Assembly (NCBI RefSeq): GCF_001039355.2 | Contig: NW_019774314.1 | Location: forward strand, 512,596 to 576,595 | Reading direction: 5' to 3' | Source of the DNA: Lingula anatina | Taxonomy: Eukaryota > Brachiopoda > Lingulata > Lingulida > Lingulidae | Length of the DNA stretch: 64,000 nucleotides | Shown: piece after piece, positions 33,065-45,880 of the stretch | Layout of the letters: every line of letters begins with the position of its first letter | How positions within the stretch are numbered: position 1 is the first letter of the stretch | Translations under genes and position numbers: made by a program | Notes under the pieces: generated by a model | Database searches by the model: none | What the model was told of the DNA's origin: nothing | What the model saw: the letters and a program-made list of their open reading frames with translations, nothing else

Positions 33065-33724
33065 GAAAAAATATTATTTTTTCGTAGTCAAATGTAAAGG
33101 GAACCCCCAACATCGTTTTTAACTTGTAAAGTTGGAAGGAATTTCTGAAAAGCAATAGATAAGTAGAGACCTAGACTCACAAATTTTAAGACAGAGTTTC
33201 ACACTCAGAAAACTTTGCATGGTAGAAAACGCAGAAAAACAGGGAAAAATGTTAAGCATGCATAAATATTAGATGAATAATGTTAAGTAAATAATGGCAC
33301 CATTAGTAACTGAAATAGAATTCTTGGGTATGCTAGACTATAAAACAGAATCCCCATAATTGCTTCCATGTTTCTTTGGCAACCATGCTCACTACCTTTT
33401 TTTTCTGTAATATCAAAATTCGCGCGCAACTTTTCTGTTTTGTTTTCTTTTGTAGGGAAGAAACAGATCCTAGGTCCTATGGTAGCTCTAGTAATTTGGA
33501 TGTTCGTTACACCTGTCGAGGCAATCTCAGGCTTTGAACAGCAGGTGAACTATGGACTTTTGTTTAGAGAGGAAGGCACTGTAATTAGCACCCAATGAAT
33601 GGTTACATTCTTTTGTGATGTCATTACCAACTATCCCTGACACTCCAACTACATCCATTGCTTATGTCATGCATATAATTTTGATCCAGAACACCCAGAA
33701 GACGGTCTTAATCCGCCCCTGCAA
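33065..33724. other. No gene seen
   Basis: AT-rich sequence; the frame at 33368-33598 has a hydrophobic segment but no recognised domain. It may still be retroelement-derived given its position. Confidence 0.35.
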
Positions 33725-34015
33725 TAAGATTACAGTTTCAGGACCATCAGAGTTCAAATTCACATAATGAAAATCCCAATATTTGAAAAATGATGACAGT
33801 GCATAAAATAATAATACATAATGTTTAAAGACATTAATACCAAATTGAATACAACTGCTTATGTGGAAATACAGAAAATGTGCAGAGCTTCAGGTAGATG
33901 GGGGTTTAAAAGTCACATCTGGAAAATGCCAGTGTTTGAAAATAAATTAAAAAGAAAACATAACAAAAACATTCCAATAAAGCTGCTATTCAAACTTTCA
34001 ACAGTAAACTCGTTA
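33725..34015 (+). repeat. Dispersed repeat of about 290 bp
   Basis: ACAGTTTCAGGACCATCAGA and what follows, down to CAATAAAGCTGCTATTCAAA, recur in reverse orientation at 53260-53545 with moderate divergence. No coding capacity was recognised. Probably a SINE- or MITE-type repeat. Confidence 0.8.
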
Positions 34016-34519
34016 GCATATGAGAGTGCGTAATTACGCGTTGTTTTGCTGATTTTACGCATTGGCTGGAGCCCCAGCGCGTACGAATACGCACACCTTT
34101 GGCTTTGAAGATCGGCGAAGTTGACCAGTCCGTTGACTGTTGACGGTCAGACTCATGTTGAAAATGTCATAATTGATTCCCAAGTGTCTCATTTTTTTCT
34201 TAAGATATTTGAATTACCCGACTACAACATGCTTCTTCTTTCACTGACCCGCAGAGGATGATGTAATCTTCTCTGATTGGTCATAATATGCAAGTTTTAG
34301 GTCAAAGCACGTGTGCCTCTCTTTAGTATAAACAAGGTATGAACAACGATGAAATGATCATTTTTTTATTCACATAATTGTTCAACATTTTAATTGAGCA
34401 ACCATACGTTTAGGACCAATTTAAATCACTCGCCCAGACCAAATACTTTAGGCCAGTAACCCTTGTGACTTTTGTAGTTTTAGTCGTCAGAATAAATTTT
34501 TAGTCGCATTTGACAAGCG

Positions 34520-35341
34520 NNNNNNNNNNNNNNNNNNNNNNNNNNNNNNNNNNNNNNNNNNNNNNNNNNNNNNNNNNNNNNNNNNNNNNNNNNNNNNNNN
34601 NNNNNNNNNNNNNNNNNNNNNNNNNNNNNNNNNNNNNNNNNNNNNNNNNNNNNNNNNNNNNNNNNNNNNNNNNNNNNNNNNNNNNNNNNNNNNNNNNNNN
34701 NNNNNNNNNNNNNNNNNNNNNNNNNNNNNNNNNNNNNNNNNNNNNNNNNNNNNNNNNNNNNNNNNNNNNNNNNNNNNNNNNNNNNNNNNNNNNNNNNNNN
34801 NNNNNNNNNNNNNNNNNNNNNNNNNNNNNNNNNNNNNNNNNNNNNNNNNNNNNNNNNNNNNNNNNNNNNNNNNNNNNNNNNNNNNNNNNNNNNNNNNNNN
34901 NNNNNNNNNNNNNNNNNNNNNNNNNNNNNNNNNNNNNNNNNNNNNNNNNNNNNNNNNNNNNNNNNNNNNNNNNNNNNNNNNNNNNNNNNNNNNNNNNNNN
35001 NNNNNNNNNNNNNNNNNNNNNNNNNNNNNNNNNNNNNNNNNNNNNNNNNNNNNNNNNNNNNNNNNNNNNNNNNNNNNNNNNNNNNNNNNNNNNNNNNNNN
35101 NNNNNNNNNNNNNNNNNNNNNNNNNNNNNNNNNNNNNNNNNNNNNNNNNNNNNNNNNNNNNNNNNNNNNNNNNNNNNNNNNNNNNNNNNNNNNNNNNNNN
35201 NNNNNNNNNNNNNNNNNNNNNNNNNNNNNNNNNNNNNNNNNNNNNNNNNNNNNNNNNNNNNNNNNNNNNNNNNNNNNNNNNNNNNNNNNNNNNNNNNNNN
35301 NNNNNNNNNNNNNNNNNNNNNNNNNNNNNNNNNNNNNNNNN
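34520..35341. other. Assembly gap (N run)
   Basis: About 820 unspecified bases. The size may be an estimate. Sequence on the right edge is foldback-like (CCGGGCAACT...AGTTGCCCGG at 35381-35414), so a repeat probably caused the gap. Confidence 0.99.
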
Positions 35342-36450
35342 CTACTTGCGATGGTTGCGTTTCGCAACTAGTTTTATCAGCCGGGCAACTAAAATTTAGC
35401 TGGTAGTTGCCCGGAAACGCAAGTGACTTTCGGCTGTTCACTTGCCCGGAAAATTTGAAGTGTAAAATTTATTATCACAGACAAAATAGATCGTTTATTA
35501 TTGGCAGTCATTTGCCGGTTGGAAACAAAGTGGTTTGCAGCAACCGGCTAGCTCCAGATTTGGCCAGCTTAGAAAACAGTTGAACTTGAAGTGCTGCGCT
35601 AACAAACATAAATAAAAATTATCTTTCAACAAACTGTGAAATAATATTTCTAGTAATTATTTACAAATTGAAAGCAAAGGTTTAATTTTTATAAACAATT
35701 TAGTAAAACTTAAAAACGACGGGTGCCTAATGTTCCCGACTTGACCTACTTTTTGTCGGCATCAATTTTAGGGAGAAACACTAGGAAGAGTAAGAAGTAT
35801 GAACATTTTGATTGATTAAAATGGCTAAATATGTAAATTTTGTGTCCCTTCTCAAATAGTATACTAAAAAATGCTTGTTTGACAGAGACGGATACTGGGT
35901 GACTACTTGTCAGTGTCCAGACATTTTGGCGCCGTTCTCTATCTCTCCCTCTCCCAACTATTACAGAACGCTTGTTTTTTTAAAAACTTTACTAAGGAAG
36001 CAGTTAGGCCAGGAGCATTTTTAAATCTCAGTCAAGAATAGATTGTAAATTTTTTAAAATGAGATCTTTTATTTTGAGATTGTTATTATTATATTTATTT
36101 TGAGATTTTTGTTTTCAAGCCAAAAGAGGAATGTTTTCCTTTTGTTACATTTACTAGGTAGCACCAGTTACTTTTACTCTAGTCAAAGAAACACAGTATC
36201 TAGTCGTGACCTATGCGTGACCTGTCCATTTTGTTTTTGTTTTCTTTTTGTTAAATTGCAATAATAAAAGATTTTGGATAAAAGGATAGTGGGTTATTGT
36301 TATGAAAGTGAACTGTGTGATTGCATGATTATTAATACACAAAATTACACCTTGATGAGCATTTTTTAATTTTACCCCTTCATTTTGAAAATTACCCCTT
36401 CTTTTTTTGGGCAAGGGGTACGGTACTCCTAAATCCTACCGAGTGCACTG
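35342..36450. other. No supported gene
   Basis: A short hairpin with CCGGGCAACTA arms lies at 35381-35414. The rest is AT-rich with no coding or repeat structure I can name. Confidence 0.4.
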
Positions 36451-36485
36451 TTTCAATCTTGCTGTATAGTATAGCACGCCAAAGC

Positions 36486-36725
36486 GGAAAAAATTCAAGA
36501 TGGGAAAATTTCCTTCAAGACATCAAAAATACGTTCAAGACAAATATTTTGTCTCAATTCATACATTTCCATCGTCTAGATTTGAAAAATAGCTTCAAAT
36601 CGGAAATTTTCATTCAAAACAACAGAATATCAGCGCAAGATAAATTTAAGTTCAAGATGGCAAAATCGCCTTCAAGACAGCAAAATTGGCTTCAAATTTC
36701 ACATGACTCGTCAAGATTCACGTGA
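36486..36725 (+). repeat. Degenerate TTCAAGAYNNNAAAAT repeat array
   Basis: TTCAAGA or a close variant returns about every 18-21 bases, often followed by a short A/T core and CCTTCAAGACA. At least eight units can be counted. It sits directly upstream of the hypothetical gene start at 36758. Confidence 0.65.
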
Positions 36726-36757
36726 CCGCACAGAACAATGATGTCACCACATCAAAC

Positions 36758-37354
36758 ATGGCTGTGCCCAATAACAGGTTTGGCGGCATGTCTAATATGT
36801 CTAACCGTGGCCGCTGTCGGCCTGCTGCTAGGACGAGGCCCACTGAATCAAGACAGGAAATCGAGGCATTAGCTTAGGCATCCCAATTTGATGACCTGTT
36901 AAGAGATTTACAGCGGAAAAGTACAGGGGCACCAGACGATGTTCGGACTGTTGTTACACAGCTAGTCAGCCACCCTCTGATCTTGCACATGAGATCCACG
37001 GTCGGAATTGAAGTACCTGTATTTTTGGTAAGTATTTCCAACAACCAACGAACGGCATAATGAAACGCAGACGGTAACAATAGTATGCCTTATATTGCTC
37101 ATAAAAACTGAGAATAGCTCGGCCTACTTGCTTGCTAAATTAAATCAGGCAATTGAATTCAATTCAAATTGCAGTGTCCCCTTATTGCCTTTGTATTTAT
37201 ATTTTGTTTATTCTTTCCAATTAAGTTTACCGATATAACATCTCAACAAGACGTGTTGTGTTCTATGGTATGCTGTCTGATGACAAAAGTCAATGATCAG
37301 AACACCTTAAAGAAATCCAATGCAACTGAATTGAGGTTGATCGATATGCTTCAG
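36758..37354 (+). pseudogene. Two-exon hypothetical gene with one in-frame stop
   Basis: Exon A (36758-37027) and exon B (37226-37354) join in phase 0 with good GT-AG signals. Exon A codes an Arg-rich N-terminus, then a TAG at 36875-36877, then SQFDDLLRDLQRKSTGAPDD, VVTQLVSHPLILHMRSTVG and EVPVFL. Exon B gives ITSQQDVLCSMVCCLMTKVN and LRLIDMLQ. The composition looks coding and helical. I do not recognise the family. The single stop suggests a decayed gene, a sequencing error, or a true start downstream at 36973 or later. Confidence 0.4.
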
Positions 37355-37367
37355 GTATTATAGTCAG

Positions 37368-37676
37368 GTGGCTTATGCAATCATGGCCTTGGAAAAGAGT
37401 GGTCCACGTGCGCCAAAAGAAAGCAGACTCTTCATTCTGGCAGGGATAAATGATTTCAAGTGGCTAAATTTTGAAAGCGGTAAAATGTTTTGTGTCATCT
37501 GCTGGGCAGGAAAATCCAAAAATATTTTTACAATTGGCTGTTTGGATTTTCAACGCAGTAGTCTTATGACACACGAAGCCTTGTTGCATCATACGTATTC
37601 CGAGAAGCAGCAAGCTGCTACATTCAAAACAGCAATAACTAATGCTGAAAAAAAACAACAACAACTGATAACTTAA
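37368..37676 (+). pseudogene. hAT/ZBED-like zinc-finger fragment
   Basis: The 102-aa frame contains FKWLNFESGKMFCVICWAGK, then NIFTIGCLDFQRSSLMTHE and HH. The order W-x-FxxxxxxMxCxxC, FxxGxxxFxxSxLxxHxxxxxH is that of the N-terminal finger found in hAT transposase-derived proteins (KIAA1586/ZNF862 type). No dimerisation or catalytic domain follows. It is short and isolated, so probably transposon debris. Confidence 0.55.
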
Positions 37677-37679
37677 GCA

Positions 37680-38856
37680 TCCAACTGAGGACCATTTACT
37701 GGATGATCAAGGAAGATTTGCCCATAAGCAAAGTGACTGACAAATGGAGCTACAAAAATTTAATGGAATGAATATTGGGTCTACACTTTACAGACTCCAT
37801 GAAACTGCAAGTATCGTAAAATATGGACAAAAAGAAAACTAATTTATAAAAGGGGAAAAAAAACAACCAACAAAAAGAGAAGGACATTCAAAGTGTCAGT
37901 TTTAATAAAAATGTGATGGACCGACTTTACACTGCACATAATCACCATCACTGAGGACAGGGCTCAGCATTAACACTGGCCTGCTGGGCCAAGGCCACTG
38001 AAAACATGTCTTGGGCCAGTGAATCACACGTTAGCACCCTTCTTGTGTCATGTGGGTCATGTGACCCGATACTATAAAAAGCTTTTGGCGCGTAATTCGA
38101 GAGAGATACACCAGTGATCTGACATGAAGAAAGTACTGTATTTTATGTAAGATCAGTCGGAATAAAGACTTTTTGAAAGGACAATCATTTGTTGTCGTGC
38201 CACGGTTGCACTATTTTCACATATATAGTTTTTAACTCTCTAGGGTGAAAAGGATACACAAACCTGTTAAATGTTTTATATATAATAAACAAGATTCTTG
38301 TAGAAGCTAGTTCAAAATACATACTTAATCCAAGATAAATGTAGCAGTAAAAAATAACAGTTGCACAAAGTAAAAGCCAAAGGGCAATTATGCAAGAAGC
38401 AGATCAAATTCCACAATAAGTTTGGCAATGTGCCAATACTTTTTTCCCCCCTCAATGGAAAACTACAAAATCCTGAAACCAATAATTGGGCAGTACTTAT
38501 ATTGCTGTATATAAATCACCATAACACATGCAACACAATGCTCATACTAGGAAAATATGTTTTAGCAGAATGCTTACATTCTTATATAACTAAAGGAAAT
38601 GTCAAATTTAACGCAAATTTTCCAGCATTTTGGCTAAAAGAAATTTTCTCCTAGAGCACTATGGGCAACAAATTTATAGAACAATTAGTTCTATCAAACC
38701 TTCAGAAGGCTTCATGTGGCACCTTTGAATTAAAATACTTCTGTAGAGACAGTCCAATGATCTTGTGGCACATCTTATCTGTGAAAAATGTCATCCACCC
38801 AGAGTTCAGAGTTAAACCCATCGGATCCTCCATAATTCTTGGAACATCTGTGCCTG
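37680..38856 (-). other. Probable 3' UTR of the SLC46-type gene and flank
   Basis: It lies downstream of the minus-strand stop at 38857. AT-rich, with no coding structure on either strand. The exact polyadenylation site was not resolved. Confidence 0.4.
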
Positions 38857-41800
38857 TTATGCTAGAGCAGGATCTATAATGTTCGTTTCAGTTCCATCTT
38901 CTCCCTTATCTTCATCATTAAATACTCCATAAGCAAGACCAGACTCCACTTCTTTAGACACCAGGTGCCTTATAATCCTATCAAATAAACATGTTTAGTA
39001 ATGTTAAACCCCAAGGTGTCAATATAGTAAAATGTAACGTTTCTGAAATTGTTACAGACAAGTATAAGCTATTATTAAAAATCTTCATGCCACTGCTCTC
39101 CATCATGGGCGTTTTATATTAAACTTCCTTTCATTTCTTACAAAATGTAATTTGGGAATTAAACAAAACAGTCAACATCATATTGAACTATAAACTTTAA
39201 GAAGGTTGCTATATTTTTTAATGATTGGTAGTTCAAGTATTCAGTTATTCTGGATACAGACAAACATTACAGTTCAAGTGCCTGGTCTTCTAAAGTCACT
39301 GCTAACAAGTATCCTCAAAGTTGCAGTGAAAACCAAACAAGCTTGACAGCAGTAACCCTTGTAACCCTTTAAGGTCACCTCCCAGTAGTAATGCATTTTA
39401 TGTATCTCAGCACCCACAAAAATAAAATCAGTAGTTGTAATTTCCATTCTTCTTGAGAGTTGTTCTATACGATTCTCACTCGCATATTACAGCCTTATTT
39501 TAACAAAAATTATTTTAAAAGCGACATACTGTCAGTGAAAAACATCCATCTAAACACCAAGATAAAGCAATATATTTAAGTGGTACTTACAGCATCAAAA
39601 TCAAGGAAAATGTCAGTATCCCCAAGCTTAGAGCAAACACAAAGCCAGGAAAAAACTCCAGAGTAGCCGGCCACAAACTGTTGTAGATCACGGATGCCAT
39701 CAGCACTCCCACCACCTCCACCACAGCGACTATGGCAAAGATTTTACCTGAAATCCATGTCGTTATTACACTTAAGTAAGATCAGCTATCATGTTAATAT
39801 TTCAAAAAGTTGTTTTATATCTACTTTCTAGTTCAGAGAAAGTAAATGGAATTTTTATTACAAACAAACATTTTTTTTTTTGTGAATCAAATCCATGTCC
39901 GATTCACAATTTTCGCATGCTGTATAAAACTAACAGAAAAGGTGAGAAATCGTGTCAGCGCAAAACAAATATTGACATCGTACTTAAATGCATGATATAT
40001 TACGTATTTATTTGTAATAAAACCTTATTTCTTAACAACTAGACCACATAAACACACTGTTAGACCATACAGCCTTTAAAATAGTTTATAAATCAAATTT
40101 AGTCTAATAAAAATATTTAAGTCAAGAAGAAGGCTATGTCCATTACCTATAAATTATTTTCTGCCTTAAATTGCGCTTAAGTTTCAAACCAACTATTATA
40201 CAAAATGCTTATAGTAGTAACAATGTTAAGAAAAGATTGTCCATCTACCCTGGATGCAAAATAAGTGCAAAAAGAGCAAATTCAATTCAAAAAGACCTGC
40301 GTGTTTGTGTACTTTACCAGAACCCTGGACAAGCTGTCAAAAGCCAGAATCATTTAAATAGCTTGGAATAAAATGGGGCTGTTAATGTAAGCTTCAATTT
40401 ATATTTATGAGTATATGCTTTTTGTTTCCTGATTACTGTTGGAAGTAATAAACAGCTGCTATAGTGACAGGAATGCAAGAATTGTCTATTTACCATCACT
40501 TTGAACATTTGGAACAAAGGACTTTAAATGTGATTAATTTAGAGTTGAAAAAGATCTCTAATGACAACCCTCAATTTATTTAAATTTGGGAAAAACTTGT
40601 TGCTTACCTTGTTCCTCCACCTCCACCATTTTTGAAATAATGGCTCTAATAGGTGCCGCTGACAGGCCCTTCATTCCAAGGAAAAGAGGAGCTGGAAACA
40701 ATAACCAACTGACTGAATAACATGGCAATTAATTATCAATACAATTTACTAGTAAATTCTGTATTTAAATTTATTTTTTTCTCAAAATAAATCTCCCAAC
40801 AAGAGGGTAAAAACAATGTACAAAATTTATGTTTACATTGTCAAGCCAATTTTTCATTTTACAATCAAGCAACACTAATCAATAATATTTTTGAAACTTT
40901 TACATTCTTTAACCTTTTTTAATTAAGCATTTCAGAGTGAGTTCAGCTTTCATGTGAACCCACATATCAGTTACCTGTGAAAGCCATCATCACTGTGGTA
41001 GTAAATATCAGTATCACTGACCCAGCGCATGCTCCAAGTAGACCCAGGACACCTAGTGTGGCATCACGTAGCGAACCAAATTTCTTCAGCAGAGGCAGGA
41101 TAACTAGGAGACTTATACCATACATGGTGAACTTGAAAGCCAGGAATCCTCCATACAAAGCGGTGGTCCAATCTTTGATAACATACTTGAAATAGAGATA
41201 GGTCACATCCTCAGCACCTGTTGGGGGAAAGGAGAAAATTAGGGGGAAATATTTAATATTGTTCCTGGCATTTTTTTTTCTCTATAAAAATAAATTGCCT
41301 TTTTATTAACTCAATTCAAGAGCTCTGAAGACAGAGGAGAAAACATGTTATGAATGATAAGAATACTATAAAATGGGCATCTCCATGTTTGGTGCATTAA
41401 CATTATGTATTACAACTTTTCATAATCAAAATGACCATAAAACGAACATGAAATTCACCTTTGCATGATCTTAAGAAAAAGATGGGAATCTGTTAAATAT
41501 TTTATCAAAGATATTAAGGAGATTTAAATTACTATATTAGAAATCAGGCAATACTAGTAGCTCACTTATACTATCCGTCCTTAGCGTATTGATTCCACTT
41601 ACCCCCAAATACAACCAGACTCATTATAAATATAGCAAGACATAACCAAATGATACAGCGTCTTTTCCCTGGCCTTTCTTTCATGGCACATTTCACAGTA
41701 TCCACAAAATGACGATGATTACAAAGCAGACCACATGTGATTTCTGTCCTAGTTATGTGTGACTGTGGCTCCTTTATCCACACCACTATATACACAAGCA

Positions 41801-42452
41801 GTACAACACTTATAACCAGAGAAACTGCAAAAACTGTCACAAATCCAAAGCGATCTTTCAAAAGGCCAGATAGCCCAGAGCCCAGACCACCTGCGATGAA
41901 CGTCATGGATTCCAAAATGGCTACTCTGATAGTGCGCTCCTTTTCTCCCTGTGCTATCACAGTTATGTAGCTGAAGCAGACCATGAGAAGTGTGGCAAAC
42001 CCTCCAAACATTCCAGCAGCTAGTGAACCTGGTATGAAGGCAACAAGAGGCAAGTGGATATACACTGAATTAAGTAACAGCAATGTTCCCTCTACAACCT
42101 GTCCAACAGTTGGTAAAACCAGGACAATTCTGCTCTGTGCTTTGTCTATCCACGACCCCATGAATATCACAGCAAGAACAGAAGGCGTGGTGAAGGCAAT
42201 GTTACAGTACAGCAGCCAATGGGACGCCTCTTTTTCTATGTAGTCCTTCTCATCGGTGTGGTTGAAGAAATCCTCACACAAAACTGTGTCATTGTATTCC
42301 TGCAGGCAAACCTTATACATGGCCAAAGCCTGGAATGAGGGAAATTTCAGGAATGTGCTCAACATGTACAGAAATAGAACAGGTTCAACAGTGATGACAG
42401 TATGAAGATCATGTGTGGCCTTCCACTGCCTTAGTCTTGTTAGGAGCCCCAT
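38857..42452 (-). CDS. SLC46-family (proton-coupled folate transporter-like) MFS transporter
   Basis: Five coding exons, all phases consistent: 41603-42452, 40975-41217, 40608-40691, 39591-39747 and 38857-38977, giving 484 aa. The start context follows a 5' UTR acceptor (TTTGCAG at 42518-42524). The protein has an N-terminal VEPVLFLYMLSTF helix, an extracellular loop with NDTVLCEDFFN, GSWIDKAQSRIVLVLPT (the GxxxDxxGRR-type MFS loop), SYITVIAQGEKERTIRVAIL and SGLSGLLKDRFGFVTVFAVS, all characteristic of SLC46A1/A3-like carriers. Exons 2-5 supply the second six-helix bundle, including LGVLGLLGACAGSVI and GMKGLSAAPIRAIISKMVE. Members carry folates or other anionic solutes at the plasma or lysosomal membrane; the substrate here cannot be read. 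The C-terminal tail is acidic. Confidence 0.93.
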
Positions 42453-43732
42453 GTTGATTGTCTGTTAATGGGTAGTGGTGACGGACAACATATGGTAAAC
42501 TTCTATGTCACTCAGCACTGCAAAGACAAAGAAACATTATGGTTACATTATCTGAACTTTTTGAAGCCAGAGGCATCTTGACCTCTAACTTTGCTAAAGA
42601 GTATTGTAACAACAGTTGAATTAAGCAACCTGTTCACTGATACTGCACATTTAGCATATAAACCAAAAAGATAAGTAAGCGACAGCTCATCAAAGGCTTT
42701 ATGAATCTACAGGGTAGAAGTGCATTTGCCTTAACCCCCCCCTCCCCTTAATTACTCAGGCATAGCTTTCCTTTACCTCCTCCTGGACGAAGAATACCAT
42801 CAACCTGATTGTCGTCTTCCAAAACTTGTTGACAACTTATTTATCTCATTATTATGTAATAGGTAAGTGCATGTGATACTCATGAATGCAAAGCATGAAT
42901 GAATGTCACAATGTCACACCTTGCTGATGAGTGAGTGTATGTGACATGAATCACAACAGTTGTCAGGAACAAAACACCCTGCAATGTTTGGCATTAGAGT
43001 ATGCAAGTCACAGACACACCATGCTTGATTGTTTTTTTTCCGTTGACATCCACAAGCATTTATAAGAATACATCTAAAGAGCACTGGAAAGCTGAGAAGT
43101 TTAGCGTTATTTACAAGCATACCGAGATCCTTCCAAACCATAAGCTTTACACAGAATAAACTATTTTAGACTAATGGTACAAATTTACATGAAACTCAGA
43201 CACCCACACAGAACTAAAATGTCAGTGGTATTTACCACCTTGTTGCTTACCCTTCAATGTCATTAATATTCAGCACTGTTACCAAGTGGATAGGATCAAT
43301 CAAGGTGTAGATTTCCTCTCATCTAAGATCAGTCATTCCACACTTTTACAAAAAGTTGTTACAAGCATTTCTGTCCTTGGCCTTTTAAGGTTTCTGCAAA
43401 ACGGTATTTGTCCACCTTGAATCAAACCAATGTTCCCCTAGAATTCTCTGAGTACAGTTCAACTAGATGCTGCTGGAATAAATGCTGGAGCTACACTGAC
43501 CCTTGCCCCCTCTTTGAACACAAGCATGGGTGGTTGGCAGTTAATTACTCATAAGGTGCCTCCCAGTGGCCAGTTCTACGATTAAATAGACAAGGATAAT
43601 TAGGCAATGCACAAACCTGCAGTTGTATTCACTAAACCAGCAGTCGTTTCAAATTCTCTTCTATCAAGTGTCAACACCGCCCCTGAGAAATATGATATAG
43701 GGACCATTCCCAGAGAATATCGAACTTACTGT

Positions 43733-43921
43733 GGATCAATCTATCTCAGAGGGGATTCTCGCTAAATTGCTTTCAGCTTAAGTGGCTTCGATGTCTGTCA
43801 CGCCTACTGAAGCTGCTAGAAAGTAATTATCGTTTAGCATCTTCAGTAGGCATGCCAGACATCTAAGCTGACTTAAGCTGAACGCAATTAAGAAAGAAAT
43901 CCCTCGGAGATGGATCGATCC
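43733..43921. mobile_element. Foldback MITE with arms of about 85 bp
   Basis: The left arm (TGGATCAATCTATCTCAGAG...ACTGAAGCTGCT) pairs with the right arm (AGCATCTTCAGTAGGC...GAGATGGATCGATCC) over most of its length; an 18-base AT-rich loop lies between. The element can fold almost completely. The right flank 43919-43950 repeats a sequence also found at 21966-21996. It encodes nothing. Confidence 0.8.
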
Positions 43922-44086
43922 TGTTAGATCAATCTAGGTATGGGAACCCAGTCATACATTTCTGCCCAGTTGCTGAGCTAGCAGCAAATTGACCAGATAA
44001 GAGCTGCCATGCTGTCTCTCTCACATGGCTCCCCAGTGACAATCATTGATGTCCAGGAAGAATTAACCAGGAGCAGAAGTCAGTTA

Positions 44087-44309
44087 AGCCCCCTTTACAC
44101 TGGACGGCGTCCTTTCTGCGTCCAGCAGTACGGCCCTATTTGAGAGTTAAAAAATTATAATACTTTACGTGCCGACAACTGGCCGATCATTGAGCATTCA
44201 TTCTGATACAAAATCAATGCTTGTGCCTCCTTATTAAGACCACAGCGATGTCAAATTTCATGGTCGCAGAAAGGACGCAGAAAGGACGCCGTCCAGTGTA
44301 AAGGGGGTA
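44087..44309. mobile_element. MITE with CCCCCTTTACACTGGACGGC termini and TTA target duplication
   Basis: The terminal inverted repeats (about 36 bp, CCCCCTTTACACTGGACGGC then GTCCTTTCTGCGTCC) are nearly perfect, and TTA lies on both sides (44084-44086 and 44310-44312). A 3-bp TWA duplication is the signature of PIF/Harbinger-type elements. It is a 223 bp non-autonomous copy without coding capacity. Confidence 0.75.
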
Positions 44310-44479
44310 TTACAGAGATAGAGAAGGAGATCTTATGATGCCAGGGTCTTGTTTGGCAGTAAACATGGGGGGAGGGGGGGGGAGTAAAGATCAAAGAAGA
44401 GATAGTGGATAATTAAGGTATCAGCTGAACCAGTGTTACTGGGTGGGCTGGTCAAAAAAAAAAAAAGGTGAAGACATGC

Positions 44480-44648
44480 CAGGCCCGTAACCAGGGGGGG
44501 TTCGGGAGGTTCGAAAGAACCGCCCCTTCTGCTGGGAAAAGGTCCACTCTGGGTAATATTTGATCTAGGTTCATGAAGTTTTTATGGAAAAAGGTCCACT
44601 TTTTCAGAAAAAAGAACCCCCCTTTTAAATTTGCTGGCTACGGGCCTG
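44480..44648. mobile_element. MITE of the CAGGCCCGTARCCAG family, copy 1
   Basis: CAGGCCCGTAACCAGGGGGG at one end and GCTGGCTACGGGCCTG at the other form the inverted termini. The interior shares AAAAGGTCCACTCTGG and GATCTAGGTT with the copy at 50861-51014 (opposite orientation). Confidence 0.8.
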
Positions 44649-45880
44649 CATGCCATCGTACAACTGAGAAAACTATTGTAAGCAGCACCCCATGCACTCA
44701 TTTAAAATAATCACTTTAGGCTACATTCAGTCTAAATGTAACACATGGCCTTGAGCTTAAACTGTCACAAACTTTTCAAAAAAAAAAACTTTACATCATT
44801 CCATACAGAGTAAACATTTAAATCACAGCAGTGTCATTGTGGACAATATTTCCAAAATTCTGACTTGCTGTATTGATTCTGCTTGTTTAAAGTTCAGCAA
44901 ATGTAACAAAAAAAGGTTCAGGGTTGCAAAGAACAATATCAGTCATGTAAACAAAAAGATAAAATTACATTAATTTTACATTTAGCTGATGTGCTGTTGA
45001 ACTCTTTAACTTTGAAATTGGAATGGCCAGTAGTGTAGTATCAATTTACCCACATTGTAGCAGCAGGGAACTTGTAGACAAGGAGGTATGTATACCACTG
45101 ACATGACTCAAATGTTTACTTCTTCAAGAGATGACAAAATTAATCAAATCCAAAAGTACAAACTTTTGCAACACTTGTTTGGTTGATCCTCAACTTTACC
45201 CTAACACAAATTAGCAGCACAGGCATGTGCAGAGAAAACCTTTAACAATATTGCAAATTATCTCTCCAATAGATGGAAATGTTTACAAGTCCATAAGCTA
45301 CATAAGTATGTTTTTCAGCAAGTTTACACTATAAATGATTTCTTACTTATGTTTTCAAAATTGATGGAAAAGTTTGAACAGATAAAATAATATCTAGACT
45401 TTTTAAAAAAATTAAAGGATTGCTGATAATGAAAGTTACTCTCAAGAAGTTTTAAGATTTTAGCAACATCACTTATAATTCACTTCGAGTCTGAAAAATC
45501 GATTGAGCAGTTACTGCATAAAAAAAACTGCTGGAGTTGAAACTGAATGAATTACAATGATGCAATTAAGGAAAAAGATTTCAAATGCTCCACTCAAAAT
45601 ATGCATAATAACTTTAAGAAATCATTCCAACTATACAGCCAATAGAAAGTGTACTTACGAGTTCAAATGCTAAATACTTGGTATATAACTGTCAGTTGTC
45701 AATGCCTCACACCCTGCACGGAGCTGTCTCTTCCCCAAGCAAACACTGCTCACTCTGAAGTAAATGCGGAGAGTTACCTCGATGTCGACAATTATCACGT
45801 TAATTTGTTCAATGAAAGCGAGGCGGGTACCACAGGTGCGTGCACATGCAAGATGAGCTACAGTTAAGCGCAAAAAAAAT

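Larger units (their letters stand above)
42453..45880 (-). other. 5' UTR, long first intron and non-coding first exon of the SLC46-type gene
   Basis: Coding exon 1 carries 65 bp of 5' UTR to its acceptor at 42517. A good minus-strand donor (GAACTC|GTAAGTAC) at 45658 ends a candidate non-coding exon at about 45659-45880, which is more GC- and CpG-rich than its surroundings. The intron between holds three inverted-repeat elements listed separately. The transcription start is inferred. Confidence 0.5.

Noticed and set aside
34480-35441. Long open frames on both strands across this stretch
   Set aside because: They are made of unspecified bases in the assembly gap.
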